From NCBI RefSeq assembly GCF_950295315.1, contig NC_080166.1, forward strand, positions 102,827,693 to 102,891,692: a DNA stretch of 64,000 nucleotides. The letters run 5' to 3'. Shown here one piece after another: positions 1 to 11,281 of this stretch; within the stretch, counting starts at the first letter, position 1; each line of letters opens with the position of its first letter. Both the position numbers and the translations under genes were made by a program. The notes under the pieces are model-generated. The model was not told where the DNA came from. It ran no database searches and saw only the letters and a list, made by a program, of their open reading frames with translations. The stretch comes from Erinaceus europaeus. Taxonomy: Eukaryota; Chordata; Mammalia; Eulipotyphla; Erinaceidae.

Positions 1-2219
1 TGCATTTTTCTGTGAAGGTCCTGTTCCAAAGTTACTGGGGGGCAGCAAGTGTGCATTTTACCTCCTGCAAGGGAGAGAGAGGGAGGGGAGGAAACAACAG
101 GGTATAACATATTTAAAGGATCACTCAGAAAAGGTCTCCCTTTCCTAACACCAGTCCTCTGAAATCTAAAAGGAGGGACTATGAATGACAGCACCCCTCC
201 CCAGTCCCCCCCACACATACACCAAGGGACATCACTGTTCTCCAGACCTTATTAAAATCTGATATTCATTCTGATGTAAAGGTTGATATAATTCCCTAAT
301 AGGCATAACAGGGGCATGCTGCTCTTTATATGATAAGAGCAGGTTAGATAAAGTCCCATTTCTGTCTTCTTTCCCTGCCCCCCTTCTTTCCAAAACCAAC
401 CCATAAATATACATAAAATGGCTGTCAGTTCAGTTCCACAGTTCTAATTTTAAGGGAAAAAAGAACCACTTTACAAGGTTCCCCTCCTCAGCATCTATCC
501 AGCCCTCCCCCCCTCTCCTTCCACCCCCAACCTCTTCAGTTAACAGTTCACCAAGAAGGTCTCCCATTTCCACAGAAAAGCCAGGAGTCTCCATACGTGG
601 GTTATTTTAAACCATCATTGGAAATGCCAGGGTGGAGACCTAAATAATATTTTTCAGAGACAAACAGGGAAGGAAAGAAAGCATCAAAAGGAACAGAAGA
701 AGCTCTTAAATCACCAATTGTCTTCAGGAGCTTTGAGCATGGAGAAAACAGGAGAGCGTTTTGGCTTTGATGGTGGACTTCACTAGAGAGCTATTAAGCA
801 CCTCTGAGTCCTAATTGCATGCACAGTGCCACTTAGCAGCGCTTCCCTGAGAATGCCCTGCTCCCACTTCCCATTGATCATGTCAGCCATGCTACCAAAC
901 TGCATCTTTAAGCCACTGAAACAGTTATGCAGGATGGATTACAAAGAACTCAAGTGAAAGCATCCGCAATCCGGGAACACCTTCCTGTAACTGGAGTTGA
1001 AAGAAGATGCTTCTACCGCTTACCTAGAATCAGCTAAAAGTAAACGGAGGACCAATGCCAAAGGTTCCCTAACCTAAGCCCTGGGTCTCTTTGGCACAGT
1101 ATGCTGAACTAACCCTACTGAGTTCCCAAGGATGAGACTCAACTGCCACCTTGCCAGAGTCTCCATCTTTGGAATCGCCTATTACCTTTAATTGCCAGGG
1201 CTTTATGACCAACCTTCCAGTCCCCCCCCCCCCAGCCCTTTTCCCGCTTCTTATGAAAAGACCACTGGAATGATTAAGGGGCAAAAACTGAAAGGCCAAG
1301 GGCCAACAGCTAGTGACATAGGTCAGTACTTTTAAATATCCGAAATACACCTCCCCAAGGGGGTTATTCTGCCCCCTTTCTTTCTTGCTTTCTTTTTGTC
1401 CCCTTAAAGGCTTCCCTGGATTTCCTACTTTGTATCTACAGCAGCACTCATAAAGTAAAGGACATAAATGGTGTGTGTGTGTTGTGTTGCACTGCTGTGT
1501 GTATGGGTGGGGGTGCATCTGGTACCAGTGCTTGGCTGGGGGAGCCAGTGCCTTTTCTTTGGTCAACCTTGCCTCAAGGCCCCCAAAGTCTGATGTGCCA
1601 TCTCACACCCCTCCATCCTCTCCCAAACTAAAGCCAAGACCTCTCCAAGTCATGGGTACAAGCCTGGAGAATTGAATCTCCAGCCCCAACTCCACTTCAA
1701 CCGGCATTATTAAGAGCCCTTGCATTCAGATACACATGTGCAAGTGTGCCTGCGAATCATTCATGTGTGACCACCCGAACGAACGTGTGCAGATGAATCA
1801 GAACCACAGAGTAGAAACCTCGCCAAGTATTCCCGACCTTCCAACGCAACTGCAAACGCCTCCTGGCTTAGAAGCCATAACAATAAATAAATAAATAAAC
1901 AAATGGAAAAGCCCTATGAAACGCAAGACGTTTACCTTGAAATTTACGTTTTCCACTGGATCAATTCTGTCCATCCATTCAGCTGGGGTTGGGCTCCCTC
2001 CCCCGCCCACCCAGTGCCTCCCCGCCCCCATTCGCCTCCCAACCCTCCTGACAGCCCAGAGAAAATTGTGTCCAGCCGGTATTCAACTCGAGCGTCTACA
2101 ACTTTAATCCAGTTCTCTTGAGCCAGGCAGCGAGCTTCCTCTCACCCCACTCCCTTTCCCCTCCTCCTTGCCATCAAAGGAGCCAGCACATTTGAGAAAA
2201 TAAAGTTGAATGAGCCTGG
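1..2219. other. Single-copy flank or intron of the CpG-island gene
   Basis: No interspersed repeat family that I recognise starts in this stretch, unlike the rest of the window, and the base composition is balanced. If the CpG-island gene reads leftward, as its splice donors suggest, this is its first intron or includes alternative 5' exons. The longer open frames here have no recognisable domain and look like chance. Nothing is assigned with confidence. Confidence 0.45.
1936..2031 (-). other. Possible exon end with splice donor (minus strand)
   Basis: On the minus strand an open frame runs into AAG|GTAAAC, with the intron GT at 1935-1934, which is a reasonable donor. The last in-frame residues before it read EWMDRIDPVENVNFK, a non-repetitive, mixed-composition peptide. 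I do not recognise it as any protein, and the upstream acceptor or start is not clear: CCCAACCCCAG lies just upstream but lacks a pyrimidine tract. It could be a small alternative first exon of the gene at the CpG island, or chance. Confidence 0.2.
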
Positions 2220-2572
2220 GAAGGCTGACATTCTGGCTGGGAAACGCACCTCCGATGCAAATTCGCGGGTGCGCTGCACATTCTCGGATTATCATATTTT
2301 TTTTTGGAGGGCGGGGGCGGGGAAACTCTATTCGCCCCCCCACACCCCCCACCTCCGCTCTAGAATTCAGATCCTGGATCTTGGCCCTGTGTGAAGCCAG
2401 GGACCCCCGCGGGCCATCGCCCAGGCCAGACCCTTGGCTCTGAGCAGAGCTGCTCCCACAGCGGCCAGGGCTGGAGCACCCGGAGTTCCAGGACGCAGGG
2501 ATCCCCTCCCCCATTCCGCCCCAAAGCTAAGGAAGGAAAAGGGGTAGGAGGGAGGGAAGGCAAAGCAAACCA

Positions 2573-2592
2573 CATACACACACACGCACACA

Positions 2593-2641
<49 letters not shown>
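2573..2641. repeat. (CA)n microsatellite at the CpG island edge
   Basis: About 65 bp of CA dinucleotide, with a few CG interruptions at the left side (cacgca, cgcgca). It sits about 30 bp inside the presumed intron, next to the donor at 2674. Alternating purine-pyrimidine sequence of this type can adopt Z-DNA and is usually length-polymorphic. Confidence 0.95.
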
Positions 2642-2642
<1 letters not shown>

Positions 2643-2674
2643 GGCCTCTTTTGCAAAGTAAACGGCCGACTTAC

Positions 2675-2760
2675 CCCGTGTCACATCTCCAGGGCCCACA
2701 TATCATAGTCACCCCTTGGGGTGTGCACTGGCTTCCCGGAGCCCGGGCTGGGCGAGCAGG
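2675..2760 (-). other. Candidate alternative first-exon end, donor at 2674
   Basis: The minus strand reads GGAGATGTGACACGGG|GTAAGTCGG, a near-consensus splice donor with the intron starting at 2674. This suggests a second leader exon within the same CpG island, used as an alternative to the one ending at 3245, or an extension of it if the upstream donor is skipped. The 5' limit is not visible. No protein domain can be read from it. Confidence 0.4.
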
Positions 2761-3244
2761 CGCCAACTGTGCGGTCTGAGCCGCGGGAGGAAAGCGGCGC
2801 CCGGACGCCGCCAGCCCCGGGGCCGCCGCCGCGGTGGCGACCGCGGGTTCCCGGGCTCCCCAAAAGGCTCTCCCCGGCGCTCTCCGCGGTAGTCGGAACC
2901 GGCAGCCGGGCTGGGGTGGGAGTAGGGGGCAGAGGGGGGCGATCGCGAGCGGCGGGCTGGGAAGGGAGGGGGGGGAAGGGGTCGGTGGAAGACCGGCTGG
3001 AAAGGCGCCTGGTGGAGGGCTCCAAAGCCCAGGCCGGGTGGGGCGAGGAGGAAGCTGCTGAAAGGGGGTGTAGCGGGGGGGGGGGCGAGTGGGCGAGGGG
3101 TCCGAGGAGGGGGACGCGGAACCCGCAGCCCGGTCCGGCCAAGCGCTCAGCAGAGCCCGCACTCACATACACTCGCTGCCACGGCGCGATCGCCCGCTCC
3201 GGCCCCTTTCGCTGCGCCTCCCTCCCACCCAGGCGGATACTCAC

Positions 3245-3740
3245 AGTTGCCATCTGCAGCGGGGGGCAACTTTCTCCAAAGCCCGAGTCGTAGCGGCCGC
3301 CGCCCCCTCCAGCCGCCTCTGGCTCCTCGCACCCTCCGGCCGGGGGGTTCGCGCCGGCCGGCCGGCCTTCCCCTCCCCCTCCCCGGAGCTCTCCTCCTCG
3401 CCGTCTTCACCACATCCCCCCCTGGTCAGTGGCGCACTCCCGGGGACCAGCTAGAGGGAGCGGGGCGCGGGGGTGTACATGCATCGCCCGCCTTCTTCTT
3501 GCAGCGCACACTGTACATGGTAGTGAGGGGGCGAGCAAGGTGGCACCGGCCCCTCGGCTGCTGCTCCGGCGGCGGCTGCGGCTCCTGCGCCGTCCTCCGT
3601 CCTCCGTCCTCCGTCCTCCGCCCTCCGCCCCCCCGCGTGCACTGGCGACCACCGCGCGGGGGATCCCGCCGCCGCGGCTCGCCCGCTCCCAGCCAGCCGC
3701 AGCCGTCCGCGCCGCGGCCCTTAATTAGTATTTGCACGAC
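3245..3740 (-). other. Candidate first exon, donor at 3244
   Basis: The minus strand ends ..CTGCAGATGGCAACT|GTGAGTAT, an excellent donor at 3244-3239. The exon is either a non-coding leader or carries only the start codons Met-Ala-Thr, with coding sequence continuing in an exon outside the window. Its 5' limit is a guess, placed near the TTAATTAGTATTTGCA motif around 3720-3737. An upstream short frame (3518 to 3429, beginning MYSVRCKKK) would act as a uORF if transcribed. Identity is unknown. Confidence 0.5.
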
Positions 3741-4432
3741 TCCCGCATCCTCTTGGCTGGTGTCTGCTGGGGGGGTTCTCGGTCTCTTTTCCAGATGCAG
3801 CGCGCAATCGTCATGATTTGGAACTCTCGTTCGTCGACATCCTTTGGGGGCCGGTGGGGGGCGGGGGAGGGAACAACCTCGTTCTTTGCCTGTGGCGTGT
3901 CCCGGCAGTCCAGGGGCTCTGGAGAAGAAAAAAAAAAAAACTCAAAGAAAGTCGCGACTTCTCGTCTTCTCCCCCGGGCGTTGAGGAGGTGACAACGCGG
4001 TAAGCCTCACGGGGGTCTCGGTGACACCCGCTCCCGCGCGGGCGCAGGCCCCGTCCGGTGCACTTGTTTATGGCCGGGCCGCGAGCGCGAGCGCGAGCCA
4101 AACTGCAGCAGACATGATGGGCCCGGGGCGAAGCGCGCCCTCAGCAGCCGATAGGTGGCAGCCGAGGGCGAAGGCGGCCCGGGGTTGGGGAAGCGCAACC
4201 GGAGCCCCCTTCCCAGTCAGATTCTGGGGAGATGGAGGAATCTTGGATCATGTGCTTAAACACTAGCCTGGGACCGTGCAGTCCTCGGATTGAGCAAGGG
4301 AGGAGTAGAAATAACCCCTATAGGGCCAGGCTTGGTGTTGGTCAGGGACAGGTCGTCTGCTGTTCTCCTGCCATTTAGAATGATACAGCCCCAGCTGCTG
4401 TCTCAGGTACTTTACTGTAAAAGAGAGAGAGA

Positions 4433-4562
4433 GAGAAGAAGAAGAAGAAGAAGAAGAAGAAGAAGAAGAAGAAGAAGAAGAAGAAGAAGAAGAAGAAGAA
4501 GAAGAAGAAGAAGAAGAAGAAGAAGAAGAAGAAGAAGAAGAAGAAGAAGGAGAAGAAGGAGA
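4433..4562. repeat. (AAG/GAA)n tract, about 39 pure units
   Basis: After a short GA run there are about 117 bp of uninterrupted AAG triplets, ending in GGAGAAGGAG. It lies about 200-400 bp upstream of the CpG island. The repeat unit is that of Friedreich ataxia GAA/TTC and can form triplexes. The long poly-Arg and poly-Phe frames here are artefacts of the repeat. Confidence 0.95.
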
Positions 4563-5744
4563 AATGATTTCTCCTAGCTGCAAACAAGAGTGCTTTTTAT
4601 TTTATTGTAATATATAATTTTAAATTCCGTTTTCTAGGCGTGTTTGGACTATACAAGAGAATGTGAACGGCTTTCAGAGGGTGCTTGTGAACACATTTGG
4701 TGTGTAAAGAAAAGCTGGAACCCCCCAAATAAATGCAGTGTCGGTAGGGAGCGAGTTTCTTGAAGAGTCACCTGCTAAACTACACTAGCATCATCACTAC
4801 AGTAAGTATTCTTGAATTCTTCCATGAAAGCAGACACATCTCTATTCTCAACAGTGTCTTAGATTTGTTTCCAGTGTGTAAGATTAGAACTGCAGTCCAT
4901 CTCAGTAGTATTGAGGGATACATCAAAGCAAACTTGATAGCTGTGGTCCCATACAGACTCAAGACACATGTGTCTGTTTGTTGATAACTGGATACTTTTA
5001 CCAGTTGAATGCATTTCATGGGATTTGTTTTTGAGTTAATTGTGCAGAATCATTTGGAATCCTCTTAAATGTAATTGGTATTGTCTCTCGTAGTATTTGG
5101 GAGAGTGCTGTGGCTATCCTATCCTATTGAAAATATGGTTTGGATAGATTCTGATATACACAGCTACAAACATATCTTCACTATCTTCACATAGTATCTA
5201 TATATTGAATTGATACTTCTAGAAGTGGTGACTTTTATGGTTTCTTGAAGTTTTGCATGCGATTTTCAAATTGCTTGTGATCCTGTTTTCCAATTTACTT
5301 TTTTAGTTAAGTCATACATACTTTGAAAGCATTTTGTTTTCTTTGGATTTGGGGCATGTAAGAGAAAGAAGGAATAATAGTTTGTAATATCAGTTAATTA
5401 AAATAAAATCTGAGACAGAGCTTCCTGTTAAAGGTAGAAACATTTGTGCTAAAAATGATAGCCACTTTTTACAAAAATATATAAACTCCACCCTCAAAGA
5501 CTTCTTATTTTATTTTTATCCAGTCTGTGTCTTCCAATGTGTTTACATTTAGTCTGAAATAACATAAATATTTTAGAAAACTTATTTTAGAAAAGCTGTT
5601 TTAAAAGTTGAGAACAAATTTTATATTTTATATTCAGAAAATATCTGAATCTGATAAAACAATTATTATAGCTGTAAGCTTTTGCTATATATGTATTAAG
5701 CACTATTGTAAACATACTTTCTTTTTTCTTCTATCTTTTTCTTT
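4563..5744. other. AT-rich intergenic DNA, nothing recognised
   Basis: I see no gene, RNA gene or young repeat here. It may hold decayed transposons too diverged to name by eye. Confidence 0.4.
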
Positions 5745-5935
5745 TCTTCCCCTCTTTTTGTAGTCTAGTCTCCACTATTTGGAGCTAACTTTTTCAGATA
5801 GAGACAGACACAAAGAGAGAGAGAGAGTGAAAGATACCACAGCACTAAAACTTCCTCCAATTCTGTGAGGGGACTATTACCTGGGTTGTGGATTTGGCAA
5901 AAGAGCTTTCCCTGCCCCCTCACTGCTCCCAGATG
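5745..5935 (-). mobile_element. Degenerate tRNA-type SINE
   Basis: A pyrimidine-rich tail, the internal AGATAGAGACAGACACAAAG and GAGAGTGAAAGATACCACAGCA blocks, then a degenerate head, show the order of an inverted hedgehog SINE. It is much more diverged than the young copies, and no clear duplication flanks it. A related copy sits at 35320-35520. Confidence 0.45.
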
Positions 5936-7332
5936 TGTTTTCTTACTGACCCAGAAACATAAAATTCAATGTTGATAAATGCTACAGAAGTTCTGAAAAT
6001 GTACGGAACAGCTTAATGAATCACATGAATTCTCAGAATATCTCAAATAAAGCTATGCTGGTTCATTATTGTATTACTTTCCTAATTCACAACTATGTGA
6101 AAATACCAATCAATGTTGGAGTTTTGATTTAGGATTACTTTAACCATTATATAACTAAGACATTTTTTTCACCATCTAAGGAACATTAAACCTGTTGCAA
6201 TTAATTGAGGTTATAGTTTTGTTGGAAACACTGACACTGAACATACACCTCTTATTCAGATCAACAAGTAATAACCAATAACTCATTAATTAGGATAGCC
6301 TGGGACTTTAACTTCACTGTTTACCACTAGGTGTCTCTATATGCTGCTGGGCAGGCAAGTGAATTTTGAGAAAATACTATGACATAAAGAGATCAGAAAA
6401 GTGTGGTAGGGAAAACAACACAGAAACAAATGAAAGCCTCATTCATTAGAATGTAGACTCCTGCTTTCTGTACAGGTTGACTAATGCATAGGAAAGAAAT
6501 AATGGTATCATAATATCCATTATATGTTGTATATACATACTGTAAAATAATGTTCAAATGAGTACACATGATTGCATAAAGACATTTGGAAACCAAAATC
6601 AATCTAATGCCTGTCCAGAAACAAAGCCATCAATATTAAATTAAATATTTTTTTCAATCCCATTGGTTGTGAATGCTTAGGACTTTTGTTGAAATGTTTG
6701 TGAACTTATTTATGCATATCATAACTATTTCGTGATCTACTATCATCATGAATGCCATGACTAGCATAAATTATCACCATAATTTAATACTTGCATATTA
6801 AAATTTCAGTTTACATCACAATTAATCTATTAATTATCTGAAACTGATCATACTATATGTATGAGTTTACATTTGTTACTATCTGGAATAGTTGTAGTGA
6901 TTTATGGACTCTTTGGAGGAATTCTTATATTAAATGCATTTAGTGCATTTAAGATCTCTCAACACACCACATTTCAATATCATTTTGTGCTTTCTTTAAA
7001 ATATTAATATATTAGCAAATAATTACTGACCCTCATAAAGGAATCTAGCTAATTATACAAGGATATACAAGTGAGGAATTTCAATAGCATTAATAAACAA
7101 CTTTAATATTTAAAACCGGTTAAGCTTTATTTCTTTATTTTTGATTTTTGTCTGCCTGGTAGGGAATTAAGCTTACACTTAAATATAGTGTTGCCTATGA
7201 GATTCTTCCTGAATTAGCTCTCTTGGGTTACTTTTGTGAAGGTAATGACTAAGAGTGCTCATTACCCTATGTAGTAAATGGCATCTTTTAATTTTTTTTT
7301 CAGAACTTGTTTTTAAAATCTTTATAATTGAG
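5936..7332. other. AT-rich intergenic DNA, nothing recognised
   Basis: No supported gene or young repeat. Only short open frames are present. Confidence 0.4.
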
Positions 7333-7376
7333 AACACACACACACACACACACACACATACACACACACACACACC
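7333..7376. repeat. (CA)n microsatellite
   Basis: About 42 bp of CA with one TA interruption. The frames reading through it are artefacts. Confidence 0.95.
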
Positions 7377-7672
7377 TATATTCCTTAAAGGAGAAAAGTT
7401 TCTTGTGAAGGGAAAAACTTTAATCATCATTTTTGTTTCCCTGTGCAACTGTTAAAATTTAGGAACTGTACAACATGTTTTGAACAGTCTGCCACACTTG
7501 GAGTTATAATAGTCAAATACATCATGGGGTGATGATTATTAAATCCAACATGGCCATCAAAATGGACTGATTTCACTGAGAGATTATTTATTTACTTACA
7601 TACTTAATCATACCCAGTTTCAGATATATATTGCCAAAGGTAAAGAAGATATAAAAAATATAGTTTTCTTTT

Positions 7673-8029
7673 AAAAAATATTTATTTATTTATTCCCTTT
7701 TCTTGCCCTTGTTGTTTTATTGTTCTAGTCATTGTTGGATAGGACAGAAAGAAATGGAGAGAGGAAGGGAAGACAGAGGGGGGAGAGAAAGGTAGATACC
7801 TGCAGACATTTGCTAGAACAGAGAGAAATTGAGAGGGAGAGAAGGTAGAGAGGGAGCAAGAAGAAGAGGGAGAGAGGGAGAGAGAGAGAGAGGGAGAGGG
7901 AGAGGGATCTACAACACTGTTTCACTGCTCATGTAACTTTTCTCTGCAGATGGGGAATAGGGACTTGAACATAGAAGCTTGTACATGGTAATACGTCCAC
8001 TTAGCCAGGTTCTCCACCAGCCAGCCCTT
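7673..8029 (-). mobile_element. ERI-type SINE with expanded GA-rich body
   Basis: An inverted SINE: A/T tail first (TTTATTTATTCCC), then the TTGGATAGGACAGA block, the CTGCAGA block and a degenerate B box (GGGACTTGAACATAGAAG). The middle is lengthened by a second GAGAGAAATTGAGAG copy and a long GA run. The flanks share an imperfect AATA..GTTTCTT match. It is older than the copies at 8668 and 9596. Confidence 0.85.
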
Positions 8030-8667
8030 AATACGGTTTCTTATGAATACTTTTATCACTTTTATCTCCAGAAAGCAGTCTACAGATACACCAATATAAA
8101 AATTTACAAAATAATAACGTAGTCAATGTAACAGATGCATGCATTGTATATGACTAAGGATAGCCTACATATCTGATTAATTAAAAAGTGTTACATATCC
8201 TTTTATAGCTCAGAAAACTGTTGCATTTTAATAATATATGTAGAAATAGGGTTCCGTTATTCATAATAGTTTATATAGCACTAGCTACACTGAAAAGAAA
8301 ATATGGATGTAATCTTACTGAAGGATAGAAAAGTCAGTAATAATTATTGCCTCTTGGGAAAAGACAGAAAAGGCTTGGGTAAAGTGAAGATTTACTTTTT
8401 ACTATATGTTCTATTTTTTTTAACTTACTAAAAATTTCCATTCAGATGCAAGTTTCCAATGAGACAGTGTAAAATCAGTCCTTAGAAAATAGGGATTAGC
8501 TGAGAGAATGAGAGGTGGTAGTGAATTGAACGCAATCTCATTAAATTGACAGTGCCCCATAATTCTTAAAACTATTTTATGATGCATTATTATTACTGGA
8601 TATGCTTAATGTTTCTACCTATACGGGTATGAGCCTATTAGTTCATATAGTTCCTTTTTATACTTAT

Positions 8668-8965
8668 GTTTTAATTTAAAAAAATATTTATTTACTTATT
8701 CCCTTTTGTTATCCTTGTTTTATTGTTGTAGTTATTATTGTGTTGTTATTGATGTCGTTGTTGTTGGATAGGACAGAGAGAAATGGAGAGAGGAGGGGAA
8801 GACAGAGAGAGGGAGAGAAAGATAGACACCTGCAGACCTGCTTCACTGCCTGTGAAGTGACTCCCCTGCACGTGGAGAGCCAGGGGCTCGAACCCGGATC
8901 CTTACGCTGGTCTTTGCGCTTTGCCACCACGTTCACTTAACCTGCTGGGCTACTGCCCGACTCCC
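8668..8965 (-). mobile_element. ERI-type SINE (minus)
   Basis: A complete tRNA-derived SINE in reverse orientation. The B box reads GGTTCGAGCCCC on the minus strand (complement near 8882-8894), with the body and the ACAACAA/AATAAATA tail. An 11-bp target-site duplication, TTTATACTTAT, lies at 8657-8667 and 8966-8976. Amplified by L1 machinery in trans; internal pol III promoter. Confidence 0.95.
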
Positions 8966-9595
8966 TTTATACTTATTTCTGACATTCAATTCTAGACCCT
9001 ACTGTCACCTAATAGAAAGGAGCACCCGTTATCTTCATTGTGTAAAGTCACTGACATTATAGAATTAAATAGGTAACATTATTTCAATTATATCAAAATG
9101 GTTCTGTAGAGAAGGTAATCAACTACATTGAAGTAGTCAGTGACTAATATGTACTGATATCTGCAGGAAAATTAATGTGTGAGTAATTGTGACATATTTT
9201 AAATATACAAGTTATTACCAGGCCCTGTTAAAGCAAAGACTGCTACCATCTGGCTTATATTTGCACTGAAGTATTCACATTCCACTGAAACAGAGGCAGT
9301 TTCTCCACATGGCAGAATGAACTTTCCTTTGTCTCTTCATATCAGAGCTGCAGTTTGTCTTGGGGTCCATTGGTACTCAGTTTCTAAATATTTCTCAATT
9401 TTAGTTCCTGAATAGTTCTTTGTCAGTTTAGGAAATAAGTCCAACCAGATTTTACATTATTCCTCTTTATTTTCTGTTATCCTTTATGGACTTTTGGAGT
9501 AAAACAATCATCTCAAGACAAGGTCTTGTCGCAAACTTCCCAGAAGCATAATTTTTATGACAGTTTCTAAATTAACTACATTTTATTCAACTTTT

Positions 9596-9891
9596 TTTAA
9601 AAGGTTTTTTTATGTTTATTTACTTCCTTTTGTTGTCCTGTTATTTTATTGTTGTAGTTACTATTATTGTTGTTATTGATGTCATTGTTGTTGGATAGAA
9701 CAGAGAGAAATGGGGAGAGGAGGGGAAGACAGAGAGGGGGAGAGAAAGATAGACACCTGCAGACCTGCTTCACCGCCTGTGAAGCGACTCCCCTGCAGGT
9801 GGGGAGCCGGGGGCTCAAACCGGGATCCTTAGGCAGGACCTTGTGCTTTGTGCCACGTGCGCTTAACCCGCTGCGCTACCGCCCAGCTCCA
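9596..9891 (-). mobile_element. ERI-type SINE (minus)
   Basis: Same family and orientation as the copy at 8668, with very similar sequence, including GGATAGAACAGAGAGAAATG and the head ending at CGCTACCGCCCAGCTCC. Target-site duplication TTTATTCAACTTTT at 9582-9595 and 9892-9905. Recent insertion. Confidence 0.95.
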
Positions 9892-10059
9892 TTTATTCAA
9901 CTTTTATCAACTGAATTTTTTCCTTCAACAAAAGATTTCCATAATCTTCTTAACTACTTAATATAAGTAAAATTTCCAAAACTTTGGTTTTTGAAACTGG
10001 ATTTTCAATTTTCTATTATCCATTGCTTTAGAGAATTTATCATAGTTTCCCATTTGTTT

Positions 10060-10310
10060 GTTTGTTTATATTGCCTCCAGGGTTATCACAGGGCTTGGTG
10101 CTGAACTATATATCCACTGCTCCCAGTAGCCTTTTTTTTTCCTTTTCCCCCTACTTTTGATTAGCTAGGACAGAGAGAAATTGGGAGAGAAAAGGTAGAC
10201 AAAGTGGAGGGGGGCAGGAAGATACACACCTGCAGACCTGTTTCTCCATGTAGGGAGTGGGGACTCAAGCCAGGTCCTATATGCACTTAATCAGGTGCAC
10301 CACAGCCCTC
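10060..10310 (-). mobile_element. Older SINE, GCCTCCAGGGTTAT subtype
   Basis: Begins with TTGCCTCCAGGGTTATCACAG and CACTGCTCCCAGTAGCC, the 3' extension found on one SINE subfamily here. This is followed by AGGACAGAGAGAAATTGGGAG, the CTGCAGACCTG block and a short degraded head. Diverged, and no clear duplication. Confidence 0.75.
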
Positions 10311-11139
10311 CCTCCCCAACCCAAGATCCCCTTTTCATCAGATAAACCTTCCCTACCCATTAAACCAACACTGAGGACTTGTGGTATCTAAATATGCTGC
10401 CCTTGCAGCATCATGGTATTGATTTAGCCCAGTGTTCTGTTTCTTCCTTAAACTTATGTTCTTCAGGACCATAGTATAAGACCGTATTATCAAGAAAGTG
10501 ATTTTACTGTTTTACCCCCTTAAGAGTGAGAACACTTGGGTAGTGTGCTAGTTTGCTTTGTGTGAGACCCAGGTTTGAGCTTGACCCCTCTCCCCAACCT
10601 CAGGCATTCTATCACTTTGTATAGAAGAGTAGTTAGATTCTTTACATTCTCTCTCTGCAGATAACTATCCATTGTAAAACACTCTGCCCTATGAAGCTCT
10701 TGTCTGACTTGACATTAACCATCATTTCTTGGTGGTTCTACACTTTTGTCACAGAAGGAGAGTCAGGGGTTTGGAATTAATATCAGACTCACTATCTCAG
10801 CAAGGTACTTCATATTTTAGACACACAGTGATAAAAATGGAAAGGTATTTATGTATATGAAGTCTTGACCATGTGTTCAAAAGTCTAATTATATCTTATC
10901 ATTCCTTTATGCTACAGCAGCTGTGCATTTACAAGCTGAGGAAGAAAAGATAGCAGTTATTTTACTAAGTGAAATAATTTCCGACTCACCACCAAAAAAA
11001 GATCTTATTTATTTATTTTATTTGAAATAGTTTACTAAAACCTTCAGCTTGTAATATTGAATAAAAATTCCTTTAGTGACTAACTAAAGGAAGATTATCT
11101 TCAAAGGAAAACATTTTCTTTTAACAAATATGTCTTTTA
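10311..11139. other. Intergenic, possible tRNA-SINE relic at 10540-10660
   Basis: A GTAGTGTGCTAGTTTGC..GGTTTGAGC pattern near 10540-10590 resembles A and B boxes of an old SINE, but is too decayed to call. Otherwise nothing recognised. Confidence 0.3.
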
Positions 11140-11281
11140 AAATATTTTATTTATTTGTTATTGGATAGAAATAGAGAGAAATTGAGAACTGAGGGGAAGA
11201 TAGAGGGAGAGAGGGATACCTGTGGTCCTGCTTCAACACTTGTGAAGCTTTCCCCCTACAAGTGGGAGCCAGGGGCTTGAA
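11140..11281 (-). mobile_element. Truncated SINE fragment
   Basis: An inverted tail plus body (TTGGATAGAAATAGAGAGAA, CTGTGGTCCTGCTTCAACAC, GGGAGCCAGGGGCTTGA) that stops inside the B box at about 11281, so the tRNA head is missing. Flanking sequence shows no other element. Confidence 0.75.

Larger units (their letters stand above)
2220..4220 (-). promoter_or_regulatory. CpG island promoter, probable minus-strand transcription
   Basis: About 2 kb of GC-rich, CpG-dense sequence with GC-box-like runs stands alone in an otherwise AT-rich window. Such islands usually mark promoters of housekeeping or developmental genes. Two strong donor motifs lie on the minus strand (ACT|GTGAGT at 3244 and GGG|GTAAGT at 2674), so the main transcript probably reads leftward with alternative first exons. 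A plus-strand GCG|GTAAGC near 4000 leaves divergent transcription possible. The gene cannot be named from the first-exon sequence alone. Confidence 0.8.

Noticed and set aside
780..908. Short minus frame starting MQFGSMADMINGKWEQG
   Set aside because: About 40 codons, no domain, no splice support.
2681..3816. Several long overlapping frames on both strands in the CpG island (up to 190 codons)
   Set aside because: GC-rich DNA lacks stop codons by composition. The frames are Pro/Arg/Gly/Ala-rich, overlap on both strands and cross the splice donor positions.
4263..4587. Poly-Arg, poly-Ser and poly-Phe proteins
   Set aside because: They are readings of the AAG repeat in different frames.
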